NCBI GenBank assembly: GCA_002840735.1 | Contig: PHBY01000019.1 | Location: 34,678-98,677, forward strand | DNA: 64,000 nucleotides | Reading direction: 5' to 3' | Source: Chloroflexi bacterium HGW-Chloroflexi-2 | Lineage (GTDB): Bacteria > Chloroflexota > Anaerolineae > Anaerolineales > Anaerolineaceae | Shown: positions 43,637-52,896 of the stretch, in pieces | How positions within the stretch are numbered: the stretch's first letter is position 1 | Layout of the letters: every line of letters begins with the position of its first letter | The notes under the pieces: generated by a model | Told to the model about the DNA's origin: nothing | Database searches by the model: none | What the model saw: only the letters and a program-made list of their open reading frames with translations | Position numbers and translations under genes: made by a program

Positions 43637-44551
43637 ATGGCGATTCCAGACTTTCAATCAATCATGTTGCCTTTATTAGAAATTGCAGGAGATGGAAAAG
43701 AACATAATATTCGCGAAGCGACGATTCAATTAGGAAAATATTTTAAATTATCTGATGAAGAACAGGCGGTCCTATTGTCCAGCGGACAACAACCTCTTTT
43801 TTATAATCGAGTTGGATGGGCAAAGGCTTACCTTAAAAAAGCTGGATTACTCGACGGTCCTAGACGAGGTTTTTTTAAAATAACATCCGAAGGCAGTAAA
43901 GTGCTTCGGAGTAAACCAGAAATAATTGACAAGAATTTTCTTGAGAAATTTCCCGGGTATATTGAGTTTCGTAAAAGACCTCGCATTGAAAATCAAACAA
44001 ATGGTAAAGCCGAATCAGAGGTGGAATTAACTCCTGAAGAGGCCCTGGAAGATGCTTATCAGAAAATTCGCGATGATCTCGCTACAGAATTATTAGAATC
44101 TGTACTGCGAAGTTCTCCTGGCTTCTTCGAAAAATTGGTGGTTGAGTTGTTGTCAAATATGGGCTACGGTGGTTCCCGTCGTGAAGCAGCCAGAGCTGTT
44201 GGTCAAAGTGGAGATGAAGGCATTGATGGCATCATAGATGAGGATCGTTTAGGATTGGATTCAATATACATCCAGGCAAAAAAGTGGAAAGATGAAAACC
44301 ATGTTGGAAGACCAGAAATCCAGAAATTCATAGGAGCACTACATGGTCAAAGAGCCAAAAAAGGCATTTTTATTACAACATCAAGATTTACTGAAGATGC
44401 CAAAAATTATGTCAAGAATATCGATACAAAGGTTGTTCTAATTGATGGTAAACGGTTGTCAGATTTAATGATTGATTATGGTGTCGGAGTAGTTAATAGA
44501 ACGAAATATGAGATCAAAGGTATCGATACAGAATATTTCGAATCTGCATAA
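43637..44551 (+). CDS. mrr: Mrr-type restriction endonuclease (type IV)
   Basis: A 304-residue nuclease that in known Mrr proteins cuts modified foreign DNA. Residues 1-110 form the Mrr N-terminal winged-helix domain (QSIMLPLLEIAGDGKEHNIREA, VGWAKAYLKKAGLL). A linker is followed by the PD-(D/E)XK catalytic domain with FEKLVVELLSNMGYGG, the acidic GQSGDEGIDGII, and IYIQAKKWK as the QxK motif. It is AT-rich and lies beside an 85-bp element and another nuclease gene, consistent with horizontal gain. Confidence 0.92.
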   Translation: MAIPDFQSIMLPLLEIAGDGKEHNIREATIQLGKYFKLSDEEQAVLLSSGQQPLFYNRVGWAKAYLKKAGLLDGPRRGFFKITSEGSKVLRSKPEIIDKNFLEKFPGYIEFRKRPRIENQTNGKAESEVELTPEEALEDAYQKIRDDLATELLESVLRSSPGFFEKLVVELLSNMGYGGSRREAARAVGQSGDEGIDGIIDEDRLGLDSIYIQAKKWKDENHVGRPEIQKFIGALHGQRAKKGIFITTSRFTEDAKNYVKNIDTKVVLIDGKRLSDLMIDYGVGVVNRTKYEIKGIDTEYFESA

Positions 44552-44635
44552 TATAAAAAGTTGAGTTTCCTTGTTGATCATTAACTCATAAAATCAACAA
44601 GAATGGAATAATTTCATTCTATTGTAGGAGTTACA

Positions 44636-45625
44636 ATGTCCAAATTCCTCGAATCCGAAAAACCACATCAATCCGCCTTCAAACAATCCTCACCCACCAT
44701 AACCCCTGAAGCCAGGCAACCCGGTCTCTACAAAACCAAATATCGTCCCTTCTGCCTGCCCCTACAACATGCCGAACAAAACCTCTACCCAGGCATTCGC
44801 GAGAGTGCTCTCAGCCACTTCGCGAAACACGAGATCAAGTGGCACGACGGTCTAAATGGCAAATCCAGCAATCATATGTGTGATTCGCAGGTGTGCTGCG
44901 TCAATTTTCTGTTCCCCTTTGCCGATCAACCGGAAGCTCTAGCCCAACTTTTGAGACCCTTTTACCCTCAACTCGATCACATGCTACCTGTAGAGGATGG
45001 CAAGTTGGTCTCATTCGAGTGGATTGGCGCACGCAATTATCTCGGTGAAAAAATCACTCGCAATGGCAAGCGCTCACGCGGTGCCAACTTCACCAGCACT
45101 GACGCCATCGTGATGTTCGAACGATCCGACAAAAAACGCCAGATTGTTCTGATCGAGTGGAAATATACCGAGTCCTACGGGGGTACTAATCTCAAATTTG
45201 CCAAAAGTGGCACCGACCGCTCCAGCATTTACCGGCACCTCTTTGATCACCCGGATTGCTTGATTCAAAAAGGTCTTCTACCCAATTTTGACTCGCTCTT
45301 CTTCGAGCCTTTCTATCAATTCATGCGTCAACAGTTCCTGGCACATGAAATGGAAAAAGCCCACGAACTGGGTGCCGATATTGTCAGTCTCCTGCACATC
45401 GCCCCAGCCCACAACCTGGACTTCCGCAAGATCACCTCTCCAGCATTGAAGCATCTGGGCAACTCGCCAACTGAGATCTGGAACAAACTGGTTCGGAACG
45501 AAGATAGTTTCAGAAGTGTTTCCACAGAAGATTTGTTTGGTAGCTTATCTAACCTGCAATCATCTGAATTGAAAGATTGGTCGAACTACATTCAATATAG
45601 GTATCAGTGGTTAAAAGATACCTGA
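44636..45625 (+). CDS. PGN_0703-family putative restriction endonuclease
   Basis: A 329-residue protein with a PD-(D/E)XK core: FTSTDAIVMFERSDKKRQIVLIEWKYTESY gives the acidic residue and the ExK, and KSGTDRSSIYRHLFDHPD and QFLAHEMEKAHELGADIVSLLHIAPAHN follow. These segments match the family annotated as PGN_0703 putative restriction endonuclease as I remember it. The target is unknown. GTAGGAG lies before the ATG. It is 84 bp after mrr on the same strand; both are probably defence genes. Confidence 0.82.
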   Translation: MSKFLESEKPHQSAFKQSSPTITPEARQPGLYKTKYRPFCLPLQHAEQNLYPGIRESALSHFAKHEIKWHDGLNGKSSNHMCDSQVCCVNFLFPFADQPEALAQLLRPFYPQLDHMLPVEDGKLVSFEWIGARNYLGEKITRNGKRSRGANFTSTDAIVMFERSDKKRQIVLIEWKYTESYGGTNLKFAKSGTDRSSIYRHLFDHPDCLIQKGLLPNFDSLFFEPFYQFMRQQFLAHEMEKAHELGADIVSLLHIAPAHNLDFRKITSPALKHLGNSPTEIWNKLVRNEDSFRSVSTEDLFGSLSNLQSSELKDWSNYIQYRYQWLKDT

Positions 45626-45717
45626 AACGCTCTACGGGTGGTTTTCAAAACCATGCCTGTCTTTATAATGATGACTAACAGTATCAACCAAGCAAGCTGT
45701 TGAAAAAGGAATTGATT

Positions 45718-46227
45718 ATGGCAGAGAAACAAAACCATCAGACCGAATACGAAACCATTGATACCCTCTTTCAGCATAACCTGTGGGCGAATACAAATCT
45801 GTTTGAACAATGTGCGCAATTGAGCGAGGAGCAACTAAACTCGAAGGTGATCGGGACCTATGGCTCGATATTCGATACGCTTGAACATATCGCCAACGCA
45901 GAACGCTCCTATTGGCACCGCCTGAAAACCGGTCAACCCTTCCGGAAACCTGAAGGAGCCCCAAAGCCAACCGTTGCTGAATTGCAGGCATCGATTCAAT
46001 TAAGTGGTGCGGGGTTAGTCGAAATCGCTCCAACCATTCAGCCACTCGACGGGGTTGAGGTAAATTGGGAAGGAACGCCAAGGACAGTCCCCAGTGCGGT
46101 GATCCTGACCCAGGTGATCAATCACGCCACCGAACATCGTGCGCAAATCATGGTGATGTTAACGCAGCTGGGCATTCAGCCACCTGAGCTTGATAGCTGG
46201 GCTTATTTTGATGAATTCGACAGTTAA
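45718..46227 (+). CDS. DinB-family protein
   Basis: A 169-residue four-helix-bundle protein. The N-terminal LFQHNLWANTNLFEQCAQL helix, TYGSIFDTLEHIANAERSYWHRL and the C-terminal ILTQVINHATEHRAQIMVML carry the three histidines (in LEHI, VINHAT and EHR) that bind a metal in DinB/YfiT enzymes. These act as thiol transferases or related metal-dependent enzymes; no substrate can be named. ATG 45718 is preferred to an in-frame TTG at 45700 because AAGGA lies in the right place. Confidence 0.9.
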   Translation: MAEKQNHQTEYETIDTLFQHNLWANTNLFEQCAQLSEEQLNSKVIGTYGSIFDTLEHIANAERSYWHRLKTGQPFRKPEGAPKPTVAELQASIQLSGAGLVEIAPTIQPLDGVEVNWEGTPRTVPSAVILTQVINHATEHRAQIMVMLTQLGIQPPELDSWAYFDEFDS

Positions 46228-46418
46228 GTATTTATTTTGACTTAACCACCGCCAGCATCCCTGATAAATAACGCGATATCCCGCAGATCAGTATCTGAGA
46301 AAGCTTGGCTGGAAGAAGTCCAGGACTTTTGTATAAGATCAACCGATCTTGAATCAACGAAACGATCTGGATTATTTCAATAACTAGTAAACAAACTTTA
46401 AAAAATCAAAAAATTATC

Positions 46419-46424
46419 TATAAT
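46419..46424 (+). promoter_or_regulatory. -10 element before the CopB-type ATPase
   Basis: TATAAT (46419-46424) overlaps an upstream in-frame ATG at 46423, which makes that ATG an unlikely start. The sequence 17 bp further up (CTTTAA) is a poor -35, so an activator may be needed. Confidence 0.4.
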
Positions 46425-46440
46425 GAACATAGGATCAAAT

Positions 46441-48543
46441 ATGGATCACAAAAATAAGTCTGATAAAAATCAACATCAAGAACATCACCATCACGAAGAA
46501 CCCTCACCCGATCAACACGCTGATCACAATACGTCCAAAGAACACCATAAACAACATGCCAATCACAGCGGACATGAGCAGATGTTCCGCAAGCGTTTCT
46601 GGTGGAGTCTGTTATTAAGCATCCCGGTGCTCATTTTCAGTCCTATGATTCAGCAGTTGCTGAATTTTACAGCTCCCGATTTTCCTGGCAGCGTCTGGAT
46701 ACCATTTGTTTTTTCCCTGGTCATTTTTGGGTACGGTGGTATTCCCTTCCTGAAAATGGCAATGCCGGAAATTCAAAATCGCAAACCCGGTATGATGACG
46801 CTTATCTCACTGGCAATTTCAGTTGCTTTTGTGTACAGCCTGTTCGCGCAGCTGACCAACCTGGGAGAAGGCTTCTTCTGGGAGCTGGTCACTTTAATTG
46901 ACATCATGCTGCTGGGACATTGGCTGGAAATGCGTTCGGTACGGCAGGCTTCCGGCGCATTGAATGAACTGGCAAAACTGATACCGGACAGCGCCGATCG
47001 CATTCGGGAGGATGGCGCTACCGAGACCGTCTCAGCCACGGATCTGCGCCAGGATGATCTGGTTCTGGTGCGACCGGGTGCCAGCATCCCGGCGGACGGT
47101 GTTGTGACTGAAGGAGAATCCCAGGTCAATGAATCGATGATTACCGGTGAATCCAAACCGGTTGACAAATCCCCCGAAGCAAAAGTGATCGCCGGGACGA
47201 TTAATGGCGAAGGCAGTTTGCGTGTCCGTGTGACAGCCACCGGTGATGAAACCGCATTGGCTGGCATCATGCGTCTGGTGGAACAAGCCCAACAGTCAAA
47301 ATCCCCCACCCAATTATTGGCCGACAAGGCGGCTGGCTGGTTGTTTTACATTGCCCTGGCTGTCGCAGCCCTCACAGCAGTCGCCTGGGCGATTGCGATC
47401 GGCTTCAATGTGGAATTGCTCAAACGGGTGGTTACCGTTTTGGTGATCGCCTGCCCACACGCATTGGGATTGGCAGTTCCGCTCGTGGTGGCGATCACGA
47501 CATCCATGGGTGCCAATAACGGCATCTTGATTCGCGACCGGTTGGCATTGGAAGCTGCGCGTAATATTGATATCGTGGTCTTCGATAAAACCGGAACCCT
47601 CACTGAAGGAAAATTCGGCGTCGTGAATCAATACACACTCAGCGATTGGAATGAAGAAGATGCCCTGGCACTGGCAGCTGCGATTGAAAGCGATTCGGAA
47701 CATCTGATCGCCAGAGCCATCGTGAACAAAGCCCAGGAGCGTGGTCTTAAGCTGCCTGAGACAAAGGATTTCTCGGCGATAAAGGGACGCGGTGTGAAAG
47801 CTCTTTTCGATGGAAAAGCCATGTATGTGGGCGGTCCGCGCCTGCTGGAGATGCTTGATCTGACATTATCAGATGAGCTTGAGACTTTTACACTAACCGC
47901 CGGGGAAAAATCTCAAACAGTAGTTTATCTCGCCTCGGATGAGCACTTGATCGCAGCCTTTGCCGTCGCTGATGTGATTCGACCACAAAGCAAACAGGCA
48001 GTCGAAAAGCTGCATGAGATGGGCATGCAAGTAGCCATGCTCACCGGGGATAGCCAGGCAGTGGCAGAGTCGGTGGCAAAGGAATTGGGGATTGACCGCG
48101 TCTTTGCGGAAGTCCTGCCGGAGCATAAAGACCAGAAAGTGATCGAATTGCAGGAAGCTGGCAACCAGGTGGCGTTGGTAGGCGATGGAGTCAACGATGC
48201 ACCCGCGCTGACAAGAGCCGATGTTGGGATTGCGATTGGTGGGGGAACAGACGTCGCTATTGAGTCGGCCGGACTGATCCTGGTCAAAAGCAACCCGCTG
48301 GACGTGGTAAAGATTATCAGTTTAAGCCGAGCCAGTCATCGTAAAATGATCCAAAACCTGTGGTGGGCAGCCGGATACAACATCGTAGCCCTTCCGCTGG
48401 CAGCCGGTGTGTTAGCTCCCGTTGGGATTTTACTTTCCCCGGCGGTTGGAGCACTGTTCATGTCGCTTTCTACCATTATTGTTGCGATCAACGCACAGCT
48501 ACTGCGCCGCGAAACATTAACCATTGCGCTCCCCAACGATTGA
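46441..48543 (+). CDS. copB: CopB-type heavy-metal P-type ATPase
   Basis: A 700-residue P1B ATPase that exports copper (Cu+ or Cu2+) across the inner membrane. The start ATG 46441 has AGGA 7 nt upstream. The N-terminal 50 residues are His-rich ([30 protein letters not shown]). The transmembrane metal site is [12 protein letters not shown], the CPH variant of the CopB subgroup. The phosphorylation site is [10 protein letters not shown], and the hinge is [16 protein letters not shown] cytochrome lipoprotein gene follows at 25 bp, so the pair may handle copper at the envelope. Confidence 0.94.
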   Translation: MDHKNKSDKNQHQEHHHHEEPSPDQHADHNTSKEHHKQHANHSGHEQMFRKRFWWSLLLSIPVLIFSPMIQQLLNFTAPDFPGSVWIPFVFSLVIFGYGGIPFLKMAMPEIQNRKPGMMTLISLAISVAFVYSLFAQLTNLGEGFFWELVTLIDIMLLGHWLEMRSVRQASGALNELAKLIPDSADRIREDGATETVSATDLRQDDLVLVRPGASIPADGVVTEGESQVNESMITGESKPVDKSPEAKVIAGTINGEGSLRVRVTATGDETALAGIMRLVEQAQQSKSPTQLLADKAAGWLFYIALAVAALTAVAWAIAIGFNVELLKRVVTVLVIACPHALGLAVPLVVAITTSMGANNGILIRDRLALEAARNIDIVVFDKTGTLTEGKFGVVNQYTLSDWNEEDALALAAAIESDSEHLIARAIVNKAQERGLKLPETKDFSAIKGRGVKALFDGKAMYVGGPRLLEMLDLTLSDELETFTLTAGEKSQTVVYLASDEHLIAAFAVADVIRPQSKQAVEKLHEMGMQVAMLTGDSQAVAESVAKELGIDRVFAEVLPEHKDQKVIELQEAGNQVALVGDGVNDAPALTRADVGIAIGGGTDVAIESAGLILVKSNPLDVVKIISLSRASHRKMIQNLWWAAGYNIVALPLAAGVLAPVGILLSPAVGALFMSLSTIIVAINAQLLRRETLTIALPND

Positions 48544-48568
48544 AGATAGTTTTTTTGGGAGATAGAAA

Positions 48569-49063
48569 ATGAAACATATAAAATTAATACTCTCAATGAT
48601 GGGGGTGGGTTTAATTCTGGCTGCCTGCAGTCCGTTTTTCCCATCTTCATCATTATCCAAAATTGATGACACGCCCAACGCGGAAAATGGTGAACGGATT
48701 TACTTTACCTCCACCAGTCAGCGTGGTGGAAGAATCAGCTTTAGCGGTGGTCCAACACTGGGAGGTATGATGATGGGAACCTATCTGACCTGCGCCTCCT
48801 GTCATGGACCAACGGGTCAGGGCGGGAGACATACCATGCACATGACAGTCATGGATGCGCCCGATATTCGCTATATAGAATTAGCAGGTGAAATGGAAGA
48901 ACATGGCGGTGGGGATGGTGAATACGATCTGGCTACCTTCAAGAAAGCCGTGGTCGATGGTGAGCATCCGGATGGAGACTCATTGGATCGGGATATGCCA
49001 CGCTGGAAAATGAGCGAAAATAACCTGGCAGATCTTTTTGCTTTTCTTCAATCTTTGGAATAA
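48569..49063 (+). CDS. c-type cytochrome lipoprotein
   Basis: A 164-residue exported lipoprotein: residues 1-19 are a signal with lipobox LILAAC (C20 lipidated). One heme is bound by C75-A-S-C78-H79. The following MHMTVMDAP and DMPRWKM supply methionines for the sixth ligand; the exact one is not clear. The Met- and His-rich TMHMTVM segment and its place 25 bp after the CopB-type ATPase suggest a copper- or redox-related envelope role. GGGAG precedes the ATG. It is not part of a recognisable oxidase operon. Confidence 0.88.
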   Translation: MKHIKLILSMMGVGLILAACSPFFPSSSLSKIDDTPNAENGERIYFTSTSQRGGRISFSGGPTLGGMMMGTYLTCASCHGPTGQGGRHTMHMTVMDAPDIRYIELAGEMEEHGGGDGEYDLATFKKAVVDGEHPDGDSLDRDMPRWKMSENNLADLFAFLQSLE

Positions 49064-49544
49064 TGGCTGAGAAAGTGTGACCCGTCTTTCCGGCCTATAA
49101 TCATTAAGACTCTAGTTTATTTTCCCATTATAACTGACTTGAATAAAAAGTTCTTAAAGTACTGAGTTGTTCACAGGCTGTTGCCAGACCAATTTCCAGA
49201 GTTGAATGATCTCAAATAATAAAATAAACGGCCCCACCATCATTACTGTTCTTAAAGTAGGTCAGATCCAAAACCGATATCTACTATTCTTGAATAACCG
49301 ACTCGGTTGTTCCTCATTCCTCAAACAACTTTTTTTTGCGTACAATAAACGAATTGTTACTGATCTTCCCATGAATTACGTAAAATGTCCCTGATATTTT
49401 CTTCGGTTATCCATCAAAGAAAGCATTTATCAAATCGTTGCCATACAACCAATTATAGCCTTCCCATTACGGATACTTGTTGTTGGTGTCTGATTTCTAT
49501 ACAATGGATTTACTCATCAGATATCTATCTTCTCGGAGGTTCTC
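49064..49544. other. 480-bp AT-rich gap without a gene
   Basis: I see no gene and no tRNA. GTTCTTAAAGTA occurs twice, about 100 bp apart (near 49151 and 49248). A possible promoter (TTGTTG at 49477-49482, TATACA at 49498-49503, 15-bp spacing) may serve the PLD gene. Confidence 0.4.
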
Positions 49545-51215
49545 ATGCGCATTACCCAAACCACCAACGGCTTACGGGTGCATGCCATCGCCGGCACCTA
49601 TGTTGTCCTGCTGGGATTTGACCTGCCCGAATCTTATTGTGATGGGCTACTCGGTTTCTCCATCCACCGCCAGGACCTGACTGAAAATGAAGCCTTTTAT
49701 CTCTCCGGCAGCAAAGCTTTCGTTGAAACAGACCCAGGCTTCCCAGCTGGCTCGCAATTCTCCACCCGTGATCATCCCATCCAATCCTTCCAATGGGCGG
49801 ATTATTCCGCCAAGCCCGGTCATGACTATATTTACACCATCACAGTCAAAAAAGGTACTCCGCAAAATCTGACCGACTTCGCCAGTACCAGCGTACCGAT
49901 TGCCACCGAGATAATCCGTGCGGATGCTCATGATGTCTACTTCAACCGTGGGGTATCCGGATCCCAGGCGTATATTAACCGTTTTGGCGATAACCCACCG
50001 GATGCCATCCCAAATCGCAAAGCCTACGAGTGGCTCTCACGCGGTCTGAATGAAGCCCTTGAGGATTTTGTACGATCCTGCGTCCCAGGTGTCGATAGCC
50101 TGCGCATTGCTGCTTATGAGTTCTACTATGAGCGCTTTCTGAATGTCATCAAAGAAGCCCTGGATGCGGGTGTGGATGTGAAGTTTGTTTACGATGCCCG
50201 TCAGGACAATCCCAAACTGAAGAATATTGCAACCTTGCAGGCGTTGGGACTCGATCTCCCTGGCGTAAGCTTCCAAAGAACTCAGCCCAAATCCTACATC
50301 TCTCATAACAAATTCATCATCAAGTTGCATAACGGTATTCCCCAATCGGTTTGGACCGGTGGCACCAACTTTACCGAAGGCGGTATTTACGGGCATTCCA
50401 ACGTTGCTCATGTGGTTGAGGACCCGTTGATTGCACAGCAGTTCCTCAATTATTGGAACGCCCTGGCTGCGGATCCCACCTCGGCCCCGTTGAAAAACAG
50501 CGTCGAAGCCCTCACCCCGCTGCCTGTTGGGGTCCCAGCACCGGGGACAACCGCCCTCTTCAGCCCGCGCAAGAGCCTGGATGCGCTCAACTGGTACGCT
50601 GAACTGGCTTGCAACGCCAGCGACAGCCTCTTCATGACCTTCGCTTTCGGAATGCCAGATGTCTTCAAAGATGTCTACGCCAATGCTCAGGCACCCTTGC
50701 GTTTTGCCCTGTTGGAGCAGAAAACACGTTCGATGAAAGCAGGACCAGAAAAGAAAGCTGAGGAAGGCAAGATTCAACAGCTGCGCAACAAACCCGAAAA
50801 TGTCTTTGCTGTCGGTGATTTCATCCGCACCAACGAAATCGATGGCTGGCTCCAGGAACGCCTGAGCGGACTGAATGCGCATGTGCGCTACGTCCACAAC
50901 AAGTTCATACTGGTTGATCCGCTGGGAAATGACCCGATCGTGATTTGCGGATCAGCCAATTTTAGTGAAGCCTCCACCATCCGCAACGATGAGAACATGC
51001 TTGTCATTCGTGGTAACACCCGGGTGGCAGACATCTACCTGGGCGAATTCATGCGTCTGTACAGCCACTTCGCCTTCCGCGAATCGCTGCAGTGGCGCGA
51101 CCCGGATGACCCACCCAAGCCCCTGCGCACCGACGACTGGTGGCGGGATTATTTTGGCAACACACCACGATCACGCCGGAGGGTGTGTTTTGCCCGGTCG
51201 GGGGATGAGAGTTAG
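49545..51215 (+). CDS. phospholipase D-family protein
   Basis: A 556-residue protein with two HKD-type catalytic halves: SHNKFIIKL with GGTNFTEGG (residues about 253-275) and VHNKFILVD with GSANFSEAS (residues about 449-475). Each half gives the HxK and the N/S-rich end of the PLD motif, although the Asp is replaced. Residues 1-120 form a beta-sandwich-like N-terminal part (VHAIAGTYVVLLGFDLPE) that may be a carbohydrate- or target-binding domain. There is no signal peptide, so it is probably cytoplasmic; nuclease and phospholipase roles are both possible. CGGAGG lies before the ATG. Confidence 0.85.
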   Translation: MRITQTTNGLRVHAIAGTYVVLLGFDLPESYCDGLLGFSIHRQDLTENEAFYLSGSKAFVETDPGFPAGSQFSTRDHPIQSFQWADYSAKPGHDYIYTITVKKGTPQNLTDFASTSVPIATEIIRADAHDVYFNRGVSGSQAYINRFGDNPPDAIPNRKAYEWLSRGLNEALEDFVRSCVPGVDSLRIAAYEFYYERFLNVIKEALDAGVDVKFVYDARQDNPKLKNIATLQALGLDLPGVSFQRTQPKSYISHNKFIIKLHNGIPQSVWTGGTNFTEGGIYGHSNVAHVVEDPLIAQQFLNYWNALAADPTSAPLKNSVEALTPLPVGVPAPGTTALFSPRKSLDALNWYAELACNASDSLFMTFAFGMPDVFKDVYANAQAPLRFALLEQKTRSMKAGPEKKAEEGKIQQLRNKPENVFAVGDFIRTNEIDGWLQERLSGLNAHVRYVHNKFILVDPLGNDPIVICGSANFSEASTIRNDENMLVIRGNTRVADIYLGEFMRLYSHFAFRESLQWRDPDDPPKPLRTDDWWRDYFGNTPRSRRRVCFARSGDES

Positions 51216-51343
51216 AACAGGTGTGTTGTCCTTGGAGATCAATCCTTTGCCCAAAAGAGCTTTTTCTGCACTCATCCTATGAATCAATCCACAGGATACC
51301 TTCATAGGATAGTTACACTCAAATCCTTTAACAAGGATTTCTG

Positions 51344-51395
51344 AACCTGTTTGAACAGGTTTGGATTCCAACTAGCCGTGGATTTGAATCCACGG
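51344..51395. repeat. hairpin cluster 3
   Basis: AACCTGTT-TG-AACAGGTT (51344-51361) and CCGTGGATT-TG-AATCCACGG (51376-51395), the same type as the hairpins at 12214-12537. Just upstream, AAATCCTT-TAAC-AAGGATTT (about 51320-51340) and ATCCTATGAA with TTCATAGGAT (about 51274-51311) add related palindromes. Confidence 0.85.
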
Positions 51396-51420
51396 TGGAA
51401 TAAAACCAACGTCGAAGATC

Positions 51421-51624
51421 TTACCCCACCACAACCCTGGTAGACCTGGCTAAAGCCTGCTCCATCCGCTGAATTTCCTCAGGTGTCGTAATACTATTGA
51501 AGTCTTTGGTGTGATTTTCAAGCACGTGTTCCAGTGCCTTCTGGGTCACTTCTTCTTCTGTAACCCCGGTAACCATATATGGGCAATTCAATCCCATACC
51601 TTTGCATGTATATTTGTACAACAT
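51421..51624 (-). CDS. DUF1059 protein
   Basis: A 67-residue protein starting MLYKYTCKGMGLNCPYMVTG, with GAGGAAAAG before this ATG; the longer frame to 51681 has no site. The pattern CxxxGxxCPYxxxGxxEEEVxxxAxxHxxxxH is DUF1059, a small family with possible metal-binding Cys and His. Function is unknown. It is isolated among repeats. Confidence 0.9.
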   Translation of the reverse strand: MLYKYTCKGMGLNCPYMVTGVTEEEVTQKALEHVLENHTKDFNSITTPEEIQRMEQALARSTRVVVG

Positions 51625-51758
51625 CTTTTCCTCATTGGGGTATTTCCATCTTCCGGAGTCTCGCAGCCTGGAAATACGCAAATGGCAAAACGAGAGGATT
51701 AATAAATTATTGATTTGAATTCATTCTACTCTGGAATGGGAAGAAAAACAATGAGTTT

Positions 51759-51772
51759 AAGTGCAATGCACC
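51759..51772. repeat. solitary end of the 84-85-bp element
   Basis: AAGTGCAATGCACC matches the right end of the element. No matching left end is found at the expected 84-85-bp distance upstream, so it may be a remnant. Confidence 0.6.
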
Positions 51773-51783
51773 AGGTTAGGCAG

Positions 51784-51867
51784 GGTGCGCTGCACTTAGT
51801 GAAAATTACGAAACATCCGAATGGAATAATACATCCATTGACCACAAGTCCAAAAGTGCGTTGCACT
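51784..51867. repeat. 84-85-bp element, copy B
   Basis: Starts GGTGCGCTGCACTT (51784-51797), ends AAGTGCGTTGCACT (51854-51867), 84 bp. The core contains GAAACATCC(G)AATGGAATAA and CCACAAGTCCAAAAGTGC, nearly identical to copy C. Confidence 0.9.
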
Positions 51868-51889
51868 CTCTGGTGGGGAGTTAAGAACA

Positions 51890-51974
51890 GGTGCATCGCA
51901 CTTCTGGTCTTGTGGTAATTAGGAACCTCTTCCAAGATGTCTGTTTTTTGGTTCATCCCTAAGTGCAACGCACC
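51890..51974. repeat. 84-85-bp element, copy D (opposite orientation)
   Basis: Starts GGTGCATCGCACTT (51890-51903), ends AAGTGCAACGCACC (51961-51974), 85 bp. Read on the minus strand it begins GGTGCGTTGCACTTAGGGAT and ends with ACCACAAGACCAGAAGTGCG, recognisably the same unit as B and C, but with a diverged middle. Confidence 0.85.
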
Positions 51975-51987
51975 GGGTTGGGGTTTA

Positions 51988-52071
51988 GGTGCGATGCACT
52001 TAGGGATGATCATGAAACATCCAAATGGAATAATACATCCATTGACCACAAGTCCAAAAGTGCGTTGCACC
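51988..52071. repeat. 84-85-bp element, copy C
   Basis: Starts GGTGCGATGCACTT (51988-52001), ends AAGTGCGTTGCACC (52058-52071), 84 bp. It shares about 60 nearly identical bases with copy B. Confidence 0.9.
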
Positions 52072-52210
52072 TGGGTTTTGGAAATGCCGTCTATCAGAAA
52101 GGAAAGAGTGTAAACAACCCGATTAAATCAAAAGTTCCTGAGATCATATGCTCAAGAACTTTACTATTAATTAATAGGCTACAAGCTATATCATACCCGT
52201 TGGGTACCAG

Positions 52211-52795
52211 CTACCCGCTTTCTTTCTCCCTCCCAAACAACCGGCCAGGCTGCCAGGGGGTGCCGAGGGCGGGCAGGATCCAACGATCCAGACCAATCCA
52301 GCCAGCGGTTTTCCATGCCAGGATCAGCAGAATGGAGATAGTGAACAATACCGGATTGGTGCTGGCGGTTCCAGCCATCATAAAGTTCCAGTTCATAAAG
52401 CCACCAAAGAAAGCAGCGATGCCGGTGAAAATGCCCAGGATCAATCCGATACCGATCAGGACTTCACCGGCGACGACCAGCTTGGCGAACCAGGTGTAGG
52501 AACCACTATCCAACATTGTCTGCAGGAAGGTGCGGTACCAATCGAAGGAAATTGCCGGGCGGGCAGGTGCATCGGGGATCAATACGGCGCGTTCCCAGAA
52601 ACCTTTCAAAGCTTCCCCATTTTGTACCCAGCCAGGATTGGAGAGCTTACCAATACCCGAGCTCAACCAGGTGTAACCAAGATAAAGACGCGCTACCAAC
52701 CATAACCATGACCAGCGGGTGCTGTTCAAGAGGGTATTGGCAATTGGCGGATCCGAAAATTGTACGGAATTTTTTACTTGTGGTTGTGTTGCCAT
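52211..52795 (-). CDS. DoxX-family membrane protein (TQO small subunit DoxD-like)
   Basis: A 194-residue protein with about four helices. LWLVARLYLGYTWLSSGIGKL, TFLQTMLDSGSYTWFAKLVVAGEVLIG and FTGIAAFFGGFMNWNFMMAGT are typical of the DoxX/DoxD family. DoxD is the small subunit of the archaeal thiosulfate:quinone oxidoreductase; many bacterial members have unknown function. A GGAG site precedes the ATG. It stands alone here, so its redox role is open. Confidence 0.88.
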   Translation of the reverse strand: MATQPQVKNSVQFSDPPIANTLLNSTRWSWLWLVARLYLGYTWLSSGIGKLSNPGWVQNGEALKGFWERAVLIPDAPARPAISFDWYRTFLQTMLDSGSYTWFAKLVVAGEVLIGIGLILGIFTGIAAFFGGFMNWNFMMAGTASTNPVLFTISILLILAWKTAGWIGLDRWILPALGTPWQPGRLFGREKESG

Positions 52796-52896
52796 GTTTT
52801 ACTCCTTAGTATAATTATACTTATATGATATATAAGATAATAATACTCTTTTTTATATCAGTATAGTGATAATTGTCACAAGTTTTAATCCATTTA

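Larger units (their letters stand above)
51625..52210. other. 586-bp repeat-rich gap without a gene
   Basis: This stretch holds three copies of the 84-85-bp element (51784-51867, 51890-51974 inverted, 51988-52071) and an isolated half end at 51759-51772. Open frames across it on both strands are products of the repeats. The remainder is AT-rich and featureless. Confidence 0.8.

Noticed and set aside
51715..52499. Long frames across the 84-85-bp elements
   Set aside because: Composed of repeat copies and, in the right part, antisense to the DoxX gene.
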